A DNA stretch of 64,000 nucleotides from positions 4,030,001-4,094,000 of the forward strand of contig NC_049566.1 of NCBI RefSeq assembly GCF_013368755.1, written 5' to 3'. How positions within the stretch are numbered: position 1 is the first letter of the stretch; every line of letters starts with the position of its first letter. Positions 1 through 9,203 of this stretch are shown here, in pieces. The position numbers and the translations under genes are program-made. The notes beneath the pieces are model-generated. The model was not told the DNA's origin. It did not search any database and worked only from the letters and a program-made list of their open reading frames with translations. The DNA is from Talaromyces rugulosus. Lineage: Eukaryota > Ascomycota > Eurotiomycetes > Eurotiales > Trichocomaceae.

Positions 1-316
1 CTTTGACGCCCTGGCCACAAGGCTGGATGCTGACCCAAACTCGGAAAGGTACAAGATGGCTCATGCCATGACTTGGAGGATCTTGACCAAGTCGAGCATG
101 CAAAAGGTTTCGCGTGGTAAGAATCTTACCAAAACCCCAGCGCTGGGTTTGCTGTGGGATCTGCCTGAGAATCAGGGTAAGGACTTCGAAAAGGGAACCT
201 TTGCCGAGCTTCTTAGATATGGAAGTGTTCATTTTGAGCAAACACGTCCGGAAATCGCAGCTGTGCAGACCAAGAAGCCAAAGGTGACGATGCGAAAGGG
301 AGTTTTTGAGCCATAG
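1..316 (+). CDS. 3' end of an unidentified gene (partial)
   Basis: An open frame enters from the left edge (first full codon at position 2) and ends at the TAG at 314-316, giving about 104 C-terminal residues. The frame is open above the first internal ATG at 56, so that ATG is probably not the true start. The piece is basic and ends in a Lys-rich tail (QTKKPKVTMRKGVFEP). I see no signal peptide, membrane span or known motif and do not recognise the family. The gene is cut by the window edge, so its function cannot be inferred. It faces the monooxygenase gene tail to tail, 124 nt away. Confidence 0.6.
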   Translation, partial: FDALATRLDADPNSERYKMAHAMTWRILTKSSMQKVSRGKNLTKTPALGLLWDLPENQGKDFEKGTFAELLRYGSVHFEQTRPEIAAVQTKKPKVTMRKGVFEP

Positions 317-440
317 AGTAGAGCATTTTTGAGAGAGGAAATGGCTATAAATTGATTAAAGAAGATGTTGATATACTAGTTAGGCCGAATTACACAGAGA
401 ATATCAATATACACTATCACCCACCGCCACGCTAAGTATT

Positions 441-1583
441 TCAGTGTTCATCTAATTTTTTCAGCATCGTAGTCACCCGCTCCATGGTCTTCTCCAATCC
501 ACCTGGTTCGTATCTCAACAGGGTATTCTCCCATGCGAGTGCGGCGGCATCCTTGGCCCCATCCCACATTTTCACCTCTGCTTCATGGATTGCGCCAGCG
601 ATATCATCCGGATGCGCAATGATTTCCTTGGCAAGATTCATAGCATCAGCCAGAGCGATATTCACTCCCTCGCCCGCAAACGGGGTCATTAAATGCGCGG
701 CATCCCCGATAATAGTCACTTTCTTTTGCGAAGGCCATCGGAGAATGGGAGGGAGAGTGTATAGTGGTCGCACAGCGGCCGTTCCATCAAATTCTTCAAT
801 CACTCTGCTCAGCTCCGGGGTCCAGTCTGCATAGTCTGACTTGAGCGAGGCACGAATACTTTGGGGGTCTTGCCAATCGATCCCGGAATTCTTGGCCCAG
901 TTGTCTGGCTTTCGCATGAATGCATAGCATTTAATTGTGTCATTGTCGTTTCGTTGGAACTGCAATACGCGTCCGTCTTCTGAAGCAAAGGCGAAAAAAG
1001 ACCCGTTTCCAACTGTTTTTGAGAGTTCTGGGTGTTTAGTGCTGGTTTCTCGCAGCGTCATCTCTACTCCGGTGATGCCAGAGTAGAAGGGATTCACGTA
1101 GCAGCATAGTGGACGAATCTTTGACCACGCACCGTCCGCACCAACGATTAGGTCAAAGCCGCTTTCTGAATGGCCCTCTTTGAACTGAAGAGTATCCTGC
1201 GTTGCAGAGACAAGATGCTGGCCCCATCTAATCACCCCTTCCGGGATCGAGTCGAGCAGAATCCTTCGCAGCTGCTCACGATCAATCTCAGGTCTACCCG
1301 TTTCTTGGTCCTTGATCTCGAACAGTCGATTTCCTTTTTTGTCACTCAGAATAAAGTCCTGCCCATCATAGCGTGCGTACTTTTCGAATTGAGGGGTTAG
1401 TCCGCATGCTGCGAGGGCGGCCTGACCTGTGGCGGGGTGCAAGTCGAGAGAACCGCCTTGAGGACGTGCCGTTGGAGACGCATCGCTCTCAAAGACCGTG
1501 GGAGTAATGCCATTACGACAGAGGATAGAAGCAAGTGCTAACCCAGCAGGGCCAGCGCCGACGATAGCAATTTTGGGTGACAT
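441..1583 (-). CDS. FAD-dependent monooxygenase, TetX/PhzS-like
   Basis: Single-exon gene of 380 residues. It opens with a Rossmann FAD-binding fingerprint (IAIVGAGPAGLALA, residues 5-18), followed by an acidic residue ending strand 2 (VFESD). A second FAD motif, GDAAHLMTPFAGEGVN, lies near residue 295 and contacts the flavin ribityl chain. The DG-type motif (LIVGADGAWSKIR) is near residue 145. This layout is that of class A flavoprotein hydroxylases, and the QGGSLDLHPATGQ stretch resembles the TetX branch. These enzymes use NAD(P)H and O2 to hydroxylate small aromatic or polycyclic substrates. The substrate here is unknown. No signal peptide is seen, so it is probably cytosolic. No polyketide synthase or other cluster gene is nearby, so a role in a pathway cannot be argued from context. 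Confidence 0.9.
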   Translation of the reverse strand: MSPKIAIVGAGPAGLALASILCRNGITPTVFESDASPTARPQGGSLDLHPATGQAALAACGLTPQFEKYARYDGQDFILSDKKGNRLFEIKDQETGRPEIDREQLRRILLDSIPEGVIRWGQHLVSATQDTLQFKEGHSESGFDLIVGADGAWSKIRPLCCYVNPFYSGITGVEMTLRETSTKHPELSKTVGNGSFFAFASEDGRVLQFQRNDNDTIKCYAFMRKPDNWAKNSGIDWQDPQSIRASLKSDYADWTPELSRVIEEFDGTAAVRPLYTLPPILRWPSQKKVTIIGDAAHLMTPFAGEGVNIALADAMNLAKEIIAHPDDIAGAIHEAEVKMWDGAKDAAALAWENTLLRYEPGGLEKTMERVTTMLKKLDEH

Positions 1584-2328
1584 GATGCTGGTTTGTTACC
1601 AGTAGTTGTAGAGAGGTCTTCCGTAATGCGATAGCAAAGGGCGATAGAGGAAATAAATATTCTGTTATCTTTGAAGTTGATGATCTGAAATAATTTGAGA
1701 GTGCAGTGCCCTACTTACTATATTTATAGTTGTTTTCTCTTTCCGTGGAATTATCAGATGTATGTATGTGAACTAGGTGTATTTTTTCCCAGTCCGAGCT
1801 TTGTCGCCCACACCGAGGCCGAGCCCGAGCCCGATCTTTTGGGTCTCACTACTTTTATGTATGTACTTCTTACCTATCCAGCCTCAGAAGATTTGAATAG
1901 TGTGCAATTAATTGACCAATTTCTTATTTGTATAAATAGGAATTTCCAGTTTTAGAAGCTGTGTCGTTGTAGGTAAAGCAAACCTACAAGTACTACAAGT
2001 AGATAAAGAACAATTGACATCTGTATTTCAAGGGGTTTATTAAAAAAAAAAGGAAGGACTAACGTAAATCTCAGCCTATCAAAGCCTCTAATAGTAGACT
2101 ACTAAAACTCAGAATCAAAGAAAGGATGACTGATGTGAACCTATGCTGTCGGATTGTCCACGGAGCGTCCGGCGGAGACATTGATGCGATGACATCATTA
2201 ACACATGCGTCCGTCAGAATCTTGATTGCTTCCACAACGTTATTGAAACCACACAGAACTCTTTCTATTCCAATCTTTGCAATTCCCATAACTTCAACAA
2301 TACACTCAATCCATCCATCACCCTCATC
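1584..2328. promoter_or_regulatory. Shared divergent upstream region
   Basis: This 745 nt AT-rich gap lies between the starts of the FAD monooxygenase (minus) and the NTF2-like gene (plus), so it must hold both promoters. An A-tract of about 11 A lies near 2042-2052. I see no gene and no unambiguous TATA or CCAAT element. Confidence 0.5.
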
Positions 2329-3191
2329 ATGGAAGACCCAGGTACTAAAACCCCCCCCTCATCTCTCACCATACTGCATAACTAACGCCAAAACCAGTCC
2401 GCGATATCCCCACGGTCATCAAGCTCCTCACCCAATCCCCGCCAACCATCCAGGCATACACAATCGAAAAATTCTTCACTCCGAATGCCTCCTTCTCACA
2501 TCCGTTCTGCCGTACATGGTCGTTCAATGGGTCGCGATGGCTGGTCCAGATGATCTATCGATTCTACAAGATCATGTCGCCTCGGATCGAGCTTGATGTC
2601 AAATCCATAGGTTTGTGCATTCATATTATTCGTACCTTGTCATGATTTAACTCCTGACCAATTGAAACAGCTTTTGATGAAGAACATCTAAAACTCTACG
2701 TCACCATCTCGCAGATATTCTCGGTCTTTCTCGTTCCATTCTACTCCGCCCCAGTCACTCTAACCACCGTATTAACTCTGACAACCGACCCCAATGAATA
2801 CCGCGGCCATTACGACTTTTCGGACCCATCAAAAGGCAAAGACTCTACTACTGCAGACAAAAACACAAACACAAAATACTGGATATCTGCACAGGAAGAT
2901 CTCTACCAAACGACAGAATTCGTCAAGTTCTTTTTGCCCTTTGGAATCGGTGCACTCCTTGTATTTTTCTGGCATTTGTTTGCCACGGTTGGCTGCGTGC
3001 TTGGTGCTCTGTTCTTGTGGCCTATTTCATGGGCAGAGCAGAAGCTGGCAGCGGAAAGGACCAAGCCACAGATTGATGAGGGAAACATCGTGGATGCGTC
3101 TGAAGCGGCGGCGAGGTATGTGCTTGGCGAGGTAACGGGGCTCGTCAATGGGGTAAAGGATACGGTCCGAGAGAGAACCAAGGATATCTAG
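2329..3191 (+). CDS. SigF-like NTF2-like membrane protein
   Basis: Three coding exons, 2329-2341, 2398-2610 and 2671-3191, give 248 residues. The introns (56 and 60 nt) carry GT..AG ends, and the first has an ACTAAC branch site. The first coding exon is only 13 nt (MEDP plus one base), and the phases close exactly. The N-terminal half (VRDIPTVIKLLTQSPPTIQAY, ASFSHPFCRTWSFNGSRW, IMSPRIELDVKSIAFDEEHLKLYVTISQ) matches the fungal SigF-like NTF2-like domain family as I know it. A hydrophobic segment near residues 180-205 (FFLPFGIGALLVFFWHLFATVGCVLGALFLW) is a membrane span, followed by a charged tail. Membership of the NTF2 fold suggests a small-molecule pocket. No enzymatic role has been established to my knowledge. 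Confidence 0.85.
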
Positions 3192-3432
3192 GGGGTGTTT
3201 TTTTTTATTATCTTGTGGGCTAGACCTGTTGGAATTAGGAGGTGAAAAACGCCTAGCATGTATATGGTGGTACACGACATAATTTGGACCTGTGTATATT
3301 TAGTAATGCCAATGTATTGATGACTTGTATTTCGATAATCAATTGTGACTACTTCATTCTCATATCCTCGTAATACGCTTAACCAAACAGGCCATACAAT
3401 CTAGCAGACGAAACAAAAAAGCACTCTTAAGT

Positions 3433-5090
3433 TCAGGCCAACGCGCCAATGGGATCCCACAACGGCAGGACAATTGGAGTTTGCTTCAGAATATCCCGCG
3501 TTTCTTGGCTCACAAAGCGTGGGTCAGCCACGACTTGGTAGACAAACTCATCCATCCATTTGTCCGTCATCACGAACCAGCCCTTGTCCCCGGCACCGTC
3601 ACCCCACGAGTTCTGCACTCTCCATCGGACCGGCTTTCCACCCTCAATGTGTACGGCTGTCAGAACCATGGCGTGGGTCATGGCAGACTCGCCGGTCTTC
3701 AGGCGTTGCTCTTTTGTCAACCCAAGTTTAATGTTGAATCCAAGATCAAAGTCATAGAGATCGATGTCCATAATTCCAGCGGCCGAGTCAGAGAATTTGC
3801 CGACATCGCAGCCGAAGAAAACTGGAATTCCAGCGCGGAGCATGGAAATTGCGGCGGCTTTGATGGTCTATGAACAGTTAATTTTTCCGATTCCATAGTG
3901 CAGAAAAGAGTTTACTCACGTCCATTTCCAAATTGATGTATCGAACGGGGAGGCCACCCACAACGTTTCCAAGACGGTCCACGGTCATCAAACGGTTGAA
4001 TTCGTTGCGAGGGTCGTGCACCAGACTAAAAAGTTGGTTAACGTCTGCTCCACCACATGCACGAACCGTGTGCTTTTCCGACAAGGCAGAAGCAAACTGC
4101 GTGGGCTTCGCAGTAACCTTGGTGTATTTCTCATTCGCGTCGTAGAAGGTCCAAGTGAATTCCTTCTCCGGGCTTGGAGGCGGTCCCAGCATGATGGTAA
4201 GAATAGTATGGATTTCCTGTAGAGAGTTTTGCTTGTACTGCTCGATCAAGTGACCCTTTCCAGTGGTAGCCAGTTTGCGCAGGGTCAACGCCTGCTCTCG
4301 CAATTTGGTGGTGATCAACGAGTCCATCTTGCCGCTGTTCTTGGCGTTGTACGAGTCAGGATACAACACTTGCGGCACGAGACCGTATTTCTTGACAAGG
4401 TTAGCAACAAAGTCCCATTGGCCACCATCTCCCACGGGCTGGGAAAAGAGCTCCTTGACCAGACGGCCTTCAAGTTCTTCGTTGGCGGTATCAACTGCAT
4501 TCTCCAGGAACCAGTTTGCCTTCTCAATCTTGTCCCAGTAGAACAGATACGACTGGCTGAGTTCGAACTCCTTCAGGTTGTATTTCTTCATGATAGCCAC
4601 ACGGAACACATTGGTGGCAGCGAATAGCCAGCATCGGCCCGAAGAACGCTGGTTGGTGATGGGAGCACCTTCGAAGGGGATCTTGATGTTGAAGACTTGG
4701 CTGTCGGTAATGGTTGCATCCTGGTTGGTCAAGATACTCGATATCGGGTTGTTGCTCAGCGCAGAAATCGCGAGGCGGTTCTGAACAAGTCAGTTGAAGT
4801 GAACTAATTTGTTGATCGAGCAGTCCTTACCCTTGGCGAGGACAGAAGTTTCTGCTCCCAGCGCTTTGTCTGGTCCAAGGAAAGAGTATTGATTCGGTCG
4901 CCATTCTCGTACGGGGGCGGCGCTGGGTCTACCTCGTCAGACCAAACCTGGCTCAAGCGCACGAAGATAACTCACGCAGCTCATTTTGGACGAAGACGTA
5001 GTCAGGTTTGTCGAGGCTCAGGCGGCGCATGCGACGAACCATGGCCTCTTTTTCGTCAACGACTTCCGGCTTTGATGGATACTGCCCCAT
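3433..5090 (-). CDS. blh1: Bleomycin hydrolase (cysteine aminopeptidase, C1B)
   Basis: Four exons read on the minus strand: 5090-4976, 4928-4831, 4780-3920 and 3867-3433, giving 502 residues with phases closing exactly. Introns are 47, 50 and 52 nt. The papain-like triad is visible: Cys121 in QRSSGRCWLFA, His423 in ESAMTHAMVLTAVH and Asn444 in VQNSWGDG. The C-terminus (LPLWDPIGALA) is the conserved tail that lies in the active-site cleft of this family. The enzyme forms a hexameric barrel, removes N-terminal residues from peptides, and inactivates bleomycin and homocysteine thiolactone. The chosen start gives MGQYPSKP, a plausible N-myristoylation signal. The 47 nt first intron is short, but only its GTAG acceptor keeps the family-like frame. 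Confidence 0.95.
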
Positions 5091-5418
5091 TCTGGCTGTT
5101 GCTTTGCAAAGAACAGACAGAAGAGCGAGATGCAGAGAAGAAGCGCAAGTTAAGACGACGCTGGGGGGTCATGCGTGCTTGTGCCGATAAGCGGGGTCAG
5201 ATAAGAGCTCCCGATCTCAGCCAATCCGCAGCCGCGAACGTGACTTTGTTGGGGTACCTTGGAGGCTGGCTAAATTGCATCATTCATTCCAATAATTTCA
5301 TGTAAATTTAGACACTACAGTCACCTGACCTTGTGAATCGCCTCCAATTGGTTGGTTCTTGTGTGGATACGAGCTAGTCTTTATAGTGTACTAGCTTACT
5401 CCGAGTCAAATGAATCAG

Positions 5419-5470
5419 CCAATGAGCGGCAAGCGCGCGGGGTGGCTTCTATTTTTGGCCGCTAGCCAAT
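5419..5470. promoter_or_regulatory. Paired CCAAT boxes in a divergent promoter
   Basis: The 777 nt gap 5091-5867 separates divergently read bleomycin hydrolase and a membrane protein gene. Two CCAAT pentamers on the plus strand, at 5419-5423 (CCAATGAGCGG) and 5466-5470 (CCAATCAGCG), lie 47 nt apart. CCAATCA-type sites are bound by the fungal HAP (HapB/C/E) complex. Binding here is inferred only from sequence. Confidence 0.4.
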
Positions 5471-5867
5471 CAGCGCGTTTCCCCTCGCTCCTTCCCTCTA
5501 CCGCCGCATCGACGTGACTCTTGAACTCTCTCTCGCATGTGTACTTGTTTTTATTCATGTCTAAACTCTTTTTTTGCACATTGTTACAACTCTCTCAGAA
5601 CAGGTATGACTCGGCAGCTGATTGCCCAACAAAGGATTGCGCCCGGCCCGCCCAATGGGGTGCCTGCCTGCATATCACTGCAACCATAACGCCCAACGCC
5701 GGGCCAAACAAGCCGTAACGAAAATTTGTATCAAACTATTCTTCTTGGCAGTGAGGCTGATGTCTTGGATTAGTGAGTATTGGGTGAGCTGTTCATACAT
5801 AAGTATGCACCCTCCGCGGCCATCGCCGTCTGCCTCAGGTTGAAGCGAAAGTCCAAGCAACCTTGAC

Positions 5868-7910
5868 ATGGAGGCCAGAAACGATATCCCTCTTCGATCT
5901 GTCTCGCCGGTCTCGCCGGTCTCGCGAGAGACGCTCTTTCATGAAGCCAATAACACATATCATTCCGATGAACATGAAATACCGTCGTATGACGCAACAA
6001 GGGGGGATGCGCTTCCACCTTACGAGCGGAGAAATCTGGTCAAATTGGACTCTACGCCGCTAAGTCGGAATATCTATATCCTGATTCCTACTGCAATTTA
6101 CACGTGCATGGCCCTCTATTCCTGGGTGACCTTCTGCCTTCTTTCGCAGGCAGGCGACTTAGTTACCAATGAGCATAACACCAAGCTCACTCAATACAAA
6201 GCCGCACGCGTCTTCCAAATCATTACAAGCGTCGCAACAATTCCGATTATTTCCCTCGTTTGCGCGTGGGCTTCTGCTGTCTATGTGCAAAACCAGCGTG
6301 ATGCTCACAGTCTACGTTTGCGCCAGGTCATGACCCTAGCAGATCGTGGTTGGATGAATCCTCTCACCTGGTGTCGTTTGCTGTTCCACCCTTCCGGATT
6401 TAAGCGCTATGGCAGTGCGCTACTCGTCCTGGCTATCTTTATGCATATTATCGGCGCGATTACTTATCCGATTCAGTCTCTATTTCTCTCACATCGCCTT
6501 GTCTATGTTGAGCCAGTTAAAGGGTGGGGTGACCACAATTATTATCCCAGCCAATTGTCGGGGAAAAGCATACAACAATTCCTGGGCGAGCCTGTCTCTA
6601 TAACCCCCATTTTGTCATTGCGTAATGCGCTACAAGTAGACGGGATAAATGGCTTCCAGAGCCAGCTCTGGGGGGATACCGGTGTGCTGAGCGAGATCAA
6701 CCCCGACACCAACTGGTTTTCAGAGCTACCTAACAATTTCAGCACTGGCCTATACCCTGACCAATATATTCCGAGAGTAAACTCTTCCGTCAGCATTCAG
6801 AATATGACAGCGGGTGAATTTCCATCCAATTGCTCCGAAATGCAAGACTGGTTCTACGCTTTTTATACGTACCCCAATAGCTATCTGAACTTGACCCTGG
6901 AAGTTTGCTTGCCGGTAAACGGGTCTCAGTCTCCATGGAAGGGCACTGACGGGCGCCAGGACTTTTCCGAGGTGTTATATGTTAACCCAAATTTCCAAAA
7001 CTTAGCACACGGTTTTGTCAACGCCACTCCCTTCATAGTCACTATGAACACGACCGCAGGTGCATTCAAGTTGCCAAGTATCATGACAAATCAGGAATCG
7101 GGTCCACTAGATGCGAACTCGTCGCTATGCTTGGGCTATCTCTGCAACGGGAGGGGATATCCTCGCCAGGACGTTAACCGCTTTGAAGCAGCTCTTCCGG
7201 GCCCCCTTACCATGATAGCTCTGGCCCTTTTTGGACCCGGCTCATTTACCGACACGCAACAAAATGCGACCGATACCAATTACCTTCATACGAACGACAC
7301 TGGATGGAACCAGTATTTTGACAGAGTATCGTATTATGAACCAATTCCACTCGAAAATCTGGGACTCAAACCACCCATTGAGGGCAACCTTGCAATCGAA
7401 ACATTGATGATGGCCTTTTCTTACAACCAAAACCTGGAAGCCACCACTTCAGCCTTCACACAGGCCAGCTTTTTAGCCATCAAAGCCATGTTTGACTCTT
7501 ATTCTTATGGCCATTTCACGATATTTTACAGTTCTTCTGCCATAGAACAGATATCTATTCCGTCAATGCCCCTCGGAGGTCTGATCGCCGGCTCTATACT
7601 GTTGGCACTGTATATCATCCCATTGCTGTGCCTGGCACTCTATTCTGCAGCCACCCCTCGCTGGACCCATACCCTGGACGCCTTTACCATGTTACGTATG
7701 GGCGCCGCGTTTGGTCAGGAACATCTACCATTCCTCGTTGGAAAGAGTACGAGAGGAATCACGGCCCTGGACGACTTACCTGGCGTGGTCAGGGATATCT
7801 CGGGCCCAGATGATAAAGTCAGACAATTGGCGCTTGGTGTTGGGGGGGCGCCTCTGCAAGCATCGAAACACTACTTGGCTTATCCAGGAAATGACCATCG
7901 CCGCCTATAA
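5868..7910 (+). CDS. Fungal multi-pass membrane protein with large glycosylated ectodomain
   Basis: Single-exon gene of 680 residues; the family is not recognised by name. A charged N-terminus (~65 residues) is followed by hydrophobic spans near 68-92 (ILIPTAIYTCMALYSWVTFCLL), 108-135 and 182-207. Then comes a long polar region of about 350 residues rich in N-x-S/T sequons (NNFS, NSSV, NMTA, NCSE, NLTL, NGSQ, NTTA, NSSL, NATD, NDTG). A last strong span lies near 568-595 (LIAGSILLALYIIPLLCLALYSA), with a short C-terminal tail. The sequons and paired cysteines suggest the loop is extracytosolic and N-glycosylated. No catalytic motif is seen. Similar architecture is common among fungus-specific plasma membrane proteins of unknown role. 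Confidence 0.85.
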   Translation: MEARNDIPLRSVSPVSPVSRETLFHEANNTYHSDEHEIPSYDATRGDALPPYERRNLVKLDSTPLSRNIYILIPTAIYTCMALYSWVTFCLLSQAGDLVTNEHNTKLTQYKAARVFQIITSVATIPIISLVCAWASAVYVQNQRDAHSLRLRQVMTLADRGWMNPLTWCRLLFHPSGFKRYGSALLVLAIFMHIIGAITYPIQSLFLSHRLVYVEPVKGWGDHNYYPSQLSGKSIQQFLGEPVSITPILSLRNALQVDGINGFQSQLWGDTGVLSEINPDTNWFSELPNNFSTGLYPDQYIPRVNSSVSIQNMTAGEFPSNCSEMQDWFYAFYTYPNSYLNLTLEVCLPVNGSQSPWKGTDGRQDFSEVLYVNPNFQNLAHGFVNATPFIVTMNTTAGAFKLPSIMTNQESGPLDANSSLCLGYLCNGRGYPRQDVNRFEAALPGPLTMIALALFGPGSFTDTQQNATDTNYLHTNDTGWNQYFDRVSYYEPIPLENLGLKPPIEGNLAIETLMMAFSYNQNLEATTSAFTQASFLAIKAMFDSYSYGHFTIFYSSSAIEQISIPSMPLGGLIAGSILLALYIIPLLCLALYSAATPRWTHTLDAFTMLRMGAAFGQEHLPFLVGKSTRGITALDDLPGVVRDISGPDDKVRQLALGVGGAPLQASKHYLAYPGNDHRRL

Positions 7911-8318
7911 CGTTTTCCTCTTTTCCCCCCTTTTACGACACGTAAAATCTACCTACATATGACACCATTTATGTACTTAATAGCTTGAATGCTCCATATA
8001 TAAATAATCACCAGCGTTGAACAGTGCTTTCAATTTTTCATTATATGTAATGATGGCCGTACCGTACCAGTTGAAGCCATCGTTTAAAATAACCCGCTGA
8101 TAATTCAATGTCACGGATAAAATCACATGTTAACACTTCGATTACAAGTTAATATAAGCCCCTTTCCGTTAATATTTTTACAGGTTGATGAATTATCGAT
8201 TAATATCACCTTCAATTAGCACGAGAAAAGTAAAGAGACAAGCATAGTGATTACATCAAGATTTGTTGAACAGCTTCCATTTGCTCAGCAGCTATTCCCT
8301 CGAATGAATCATTTCGAC
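7911..8318. other. Convergent intergenic region
   Basis: AT-rich 408 nt between two stop codons of convergent genes. It should contain both 3' UTRs and polyadenylation sites. I see no coding frame or repeat in it. Confidence 0.5.
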
Positions 8319-9203
8319 TCAGTGGTCCCCAAATACAAGTCCGTCGATCATGTACATCATATCCAGTTGCTCCAGTGATTGGATCATATCGATTCTCAGC
8401 GACTCATCCTGGTTCTCACAAACAGTTTTGCGCGTCTGCATCCATCTCTCTTCCACTGCATCTTGAAGTGACCCGCTATGCCCGTCAGTCGAAAGCCATA
8501 TCTTCAGCACGCGCGGGTATCCTGTTTGGGCATATCCCAACACTTTAACAAATTGTTGGAAACAGGCTTTGTACCCTTCCCCTTCGTCCTCTTTGTCGAG
8601 AAATTGGAGGCCGTCGATACAGCAGGCAAATACCGACGACGGGACGATAGCTAGCATGTCTCCGAGTAGCTCAATCGCGGCAGGAAGACTTTGCAGATCT
8701 GGCTGGAGAGAGTTGAGCCGCGAGGCTGATAGGTCAGGTATATCCTCAGAATCTAACCATGATGAAAGATCTTCCGGGATGATAGTTGAGATTTGGTAGA
8801 TCAAGGCGAAGACCATATTCAGTAGCTCCGTTCCGTAAGAAACTGGTGCGTGGTTTCTTTGGTCGTTGCAACAGAAATATGAAATAACTGGAATTTGTAC
8901 GCGTTTAAAAGCGGTAATGAGCATTGCTGTTGCCAACGTATTCTGGGATGGCTCGGTCGTTACTGCAGGCCCTTCAATCCACTGCGCCTTCGGGAAGAGA
9001 GAGGGCATCCATTGTATCAGGTGAAGGAGTAGATTTCCGTCGATGGATAGGTAGCGATTCCGTTCAACGAGATTAGCTACCCTATCAGGCTGAGTGTATC
9101 TGCCCATCCATGCTAGGCATTCCTGGATCGTCTGCGTTGAGGGCTCATCATGTTCTCCTTGCATGTCAGAGAGCGCTGGGTTCTCTGGTGGTCTTGCCGA
9201 CAT
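8319..9203 (-). CDS. STAND/NACHT-like protein with degenerate P-loop
   Basis: Single-exon gene of 294 residues. The pattern resembles fungal STAND-like ATPase domains: AQWIEGPAVTTEPSQNTLATAMLITAFKR where a Walker A would lie, then IPVISYFCCND, then LLNMVFALIYQISTIIP, then VFACCIDGLQFLD in the Walker B position. The glycine-lysine-serine of a functional P-loop is absent, and the Walker B ends in IDGLQFLD with few acidic residues. This suggests a non-hydrolysing pseudo-NTPase. No N-terminal effector domain and no C-terminal ankyrin, WD or TPR repeats are attached. The start is set by the ATG at 9203. The role is unknown; known relatives sit in fungal allorecognition-type proteins. Confidence 0.7.
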   Translation of the reverse strand: MSARPPENPALSDMQGEHDEPSTQTIQECLAWMGRYTQPDRVANLVERNRYLSIDGNLLLHLIQWMPSLFPKAQWIEGPAVTTEPSQNTLATAMLITAFKRVQIPVISYFCCNDQRNHAPVSYGTELLNMVFALIYQISTIIPEDLSSWLDSEDIPDLSASRLNSLQPDLQSLPAAIELLGDMLAIVPSSVFACCIDGLQFLDKEDEGEGYKACFQQFVKVLGYAQTGYPRVLKIWLSTDGHSGSLQDAVEERWMQTRKTVCENQDESLRIDMIQSLEQLDMMYMIDGLVFGDH

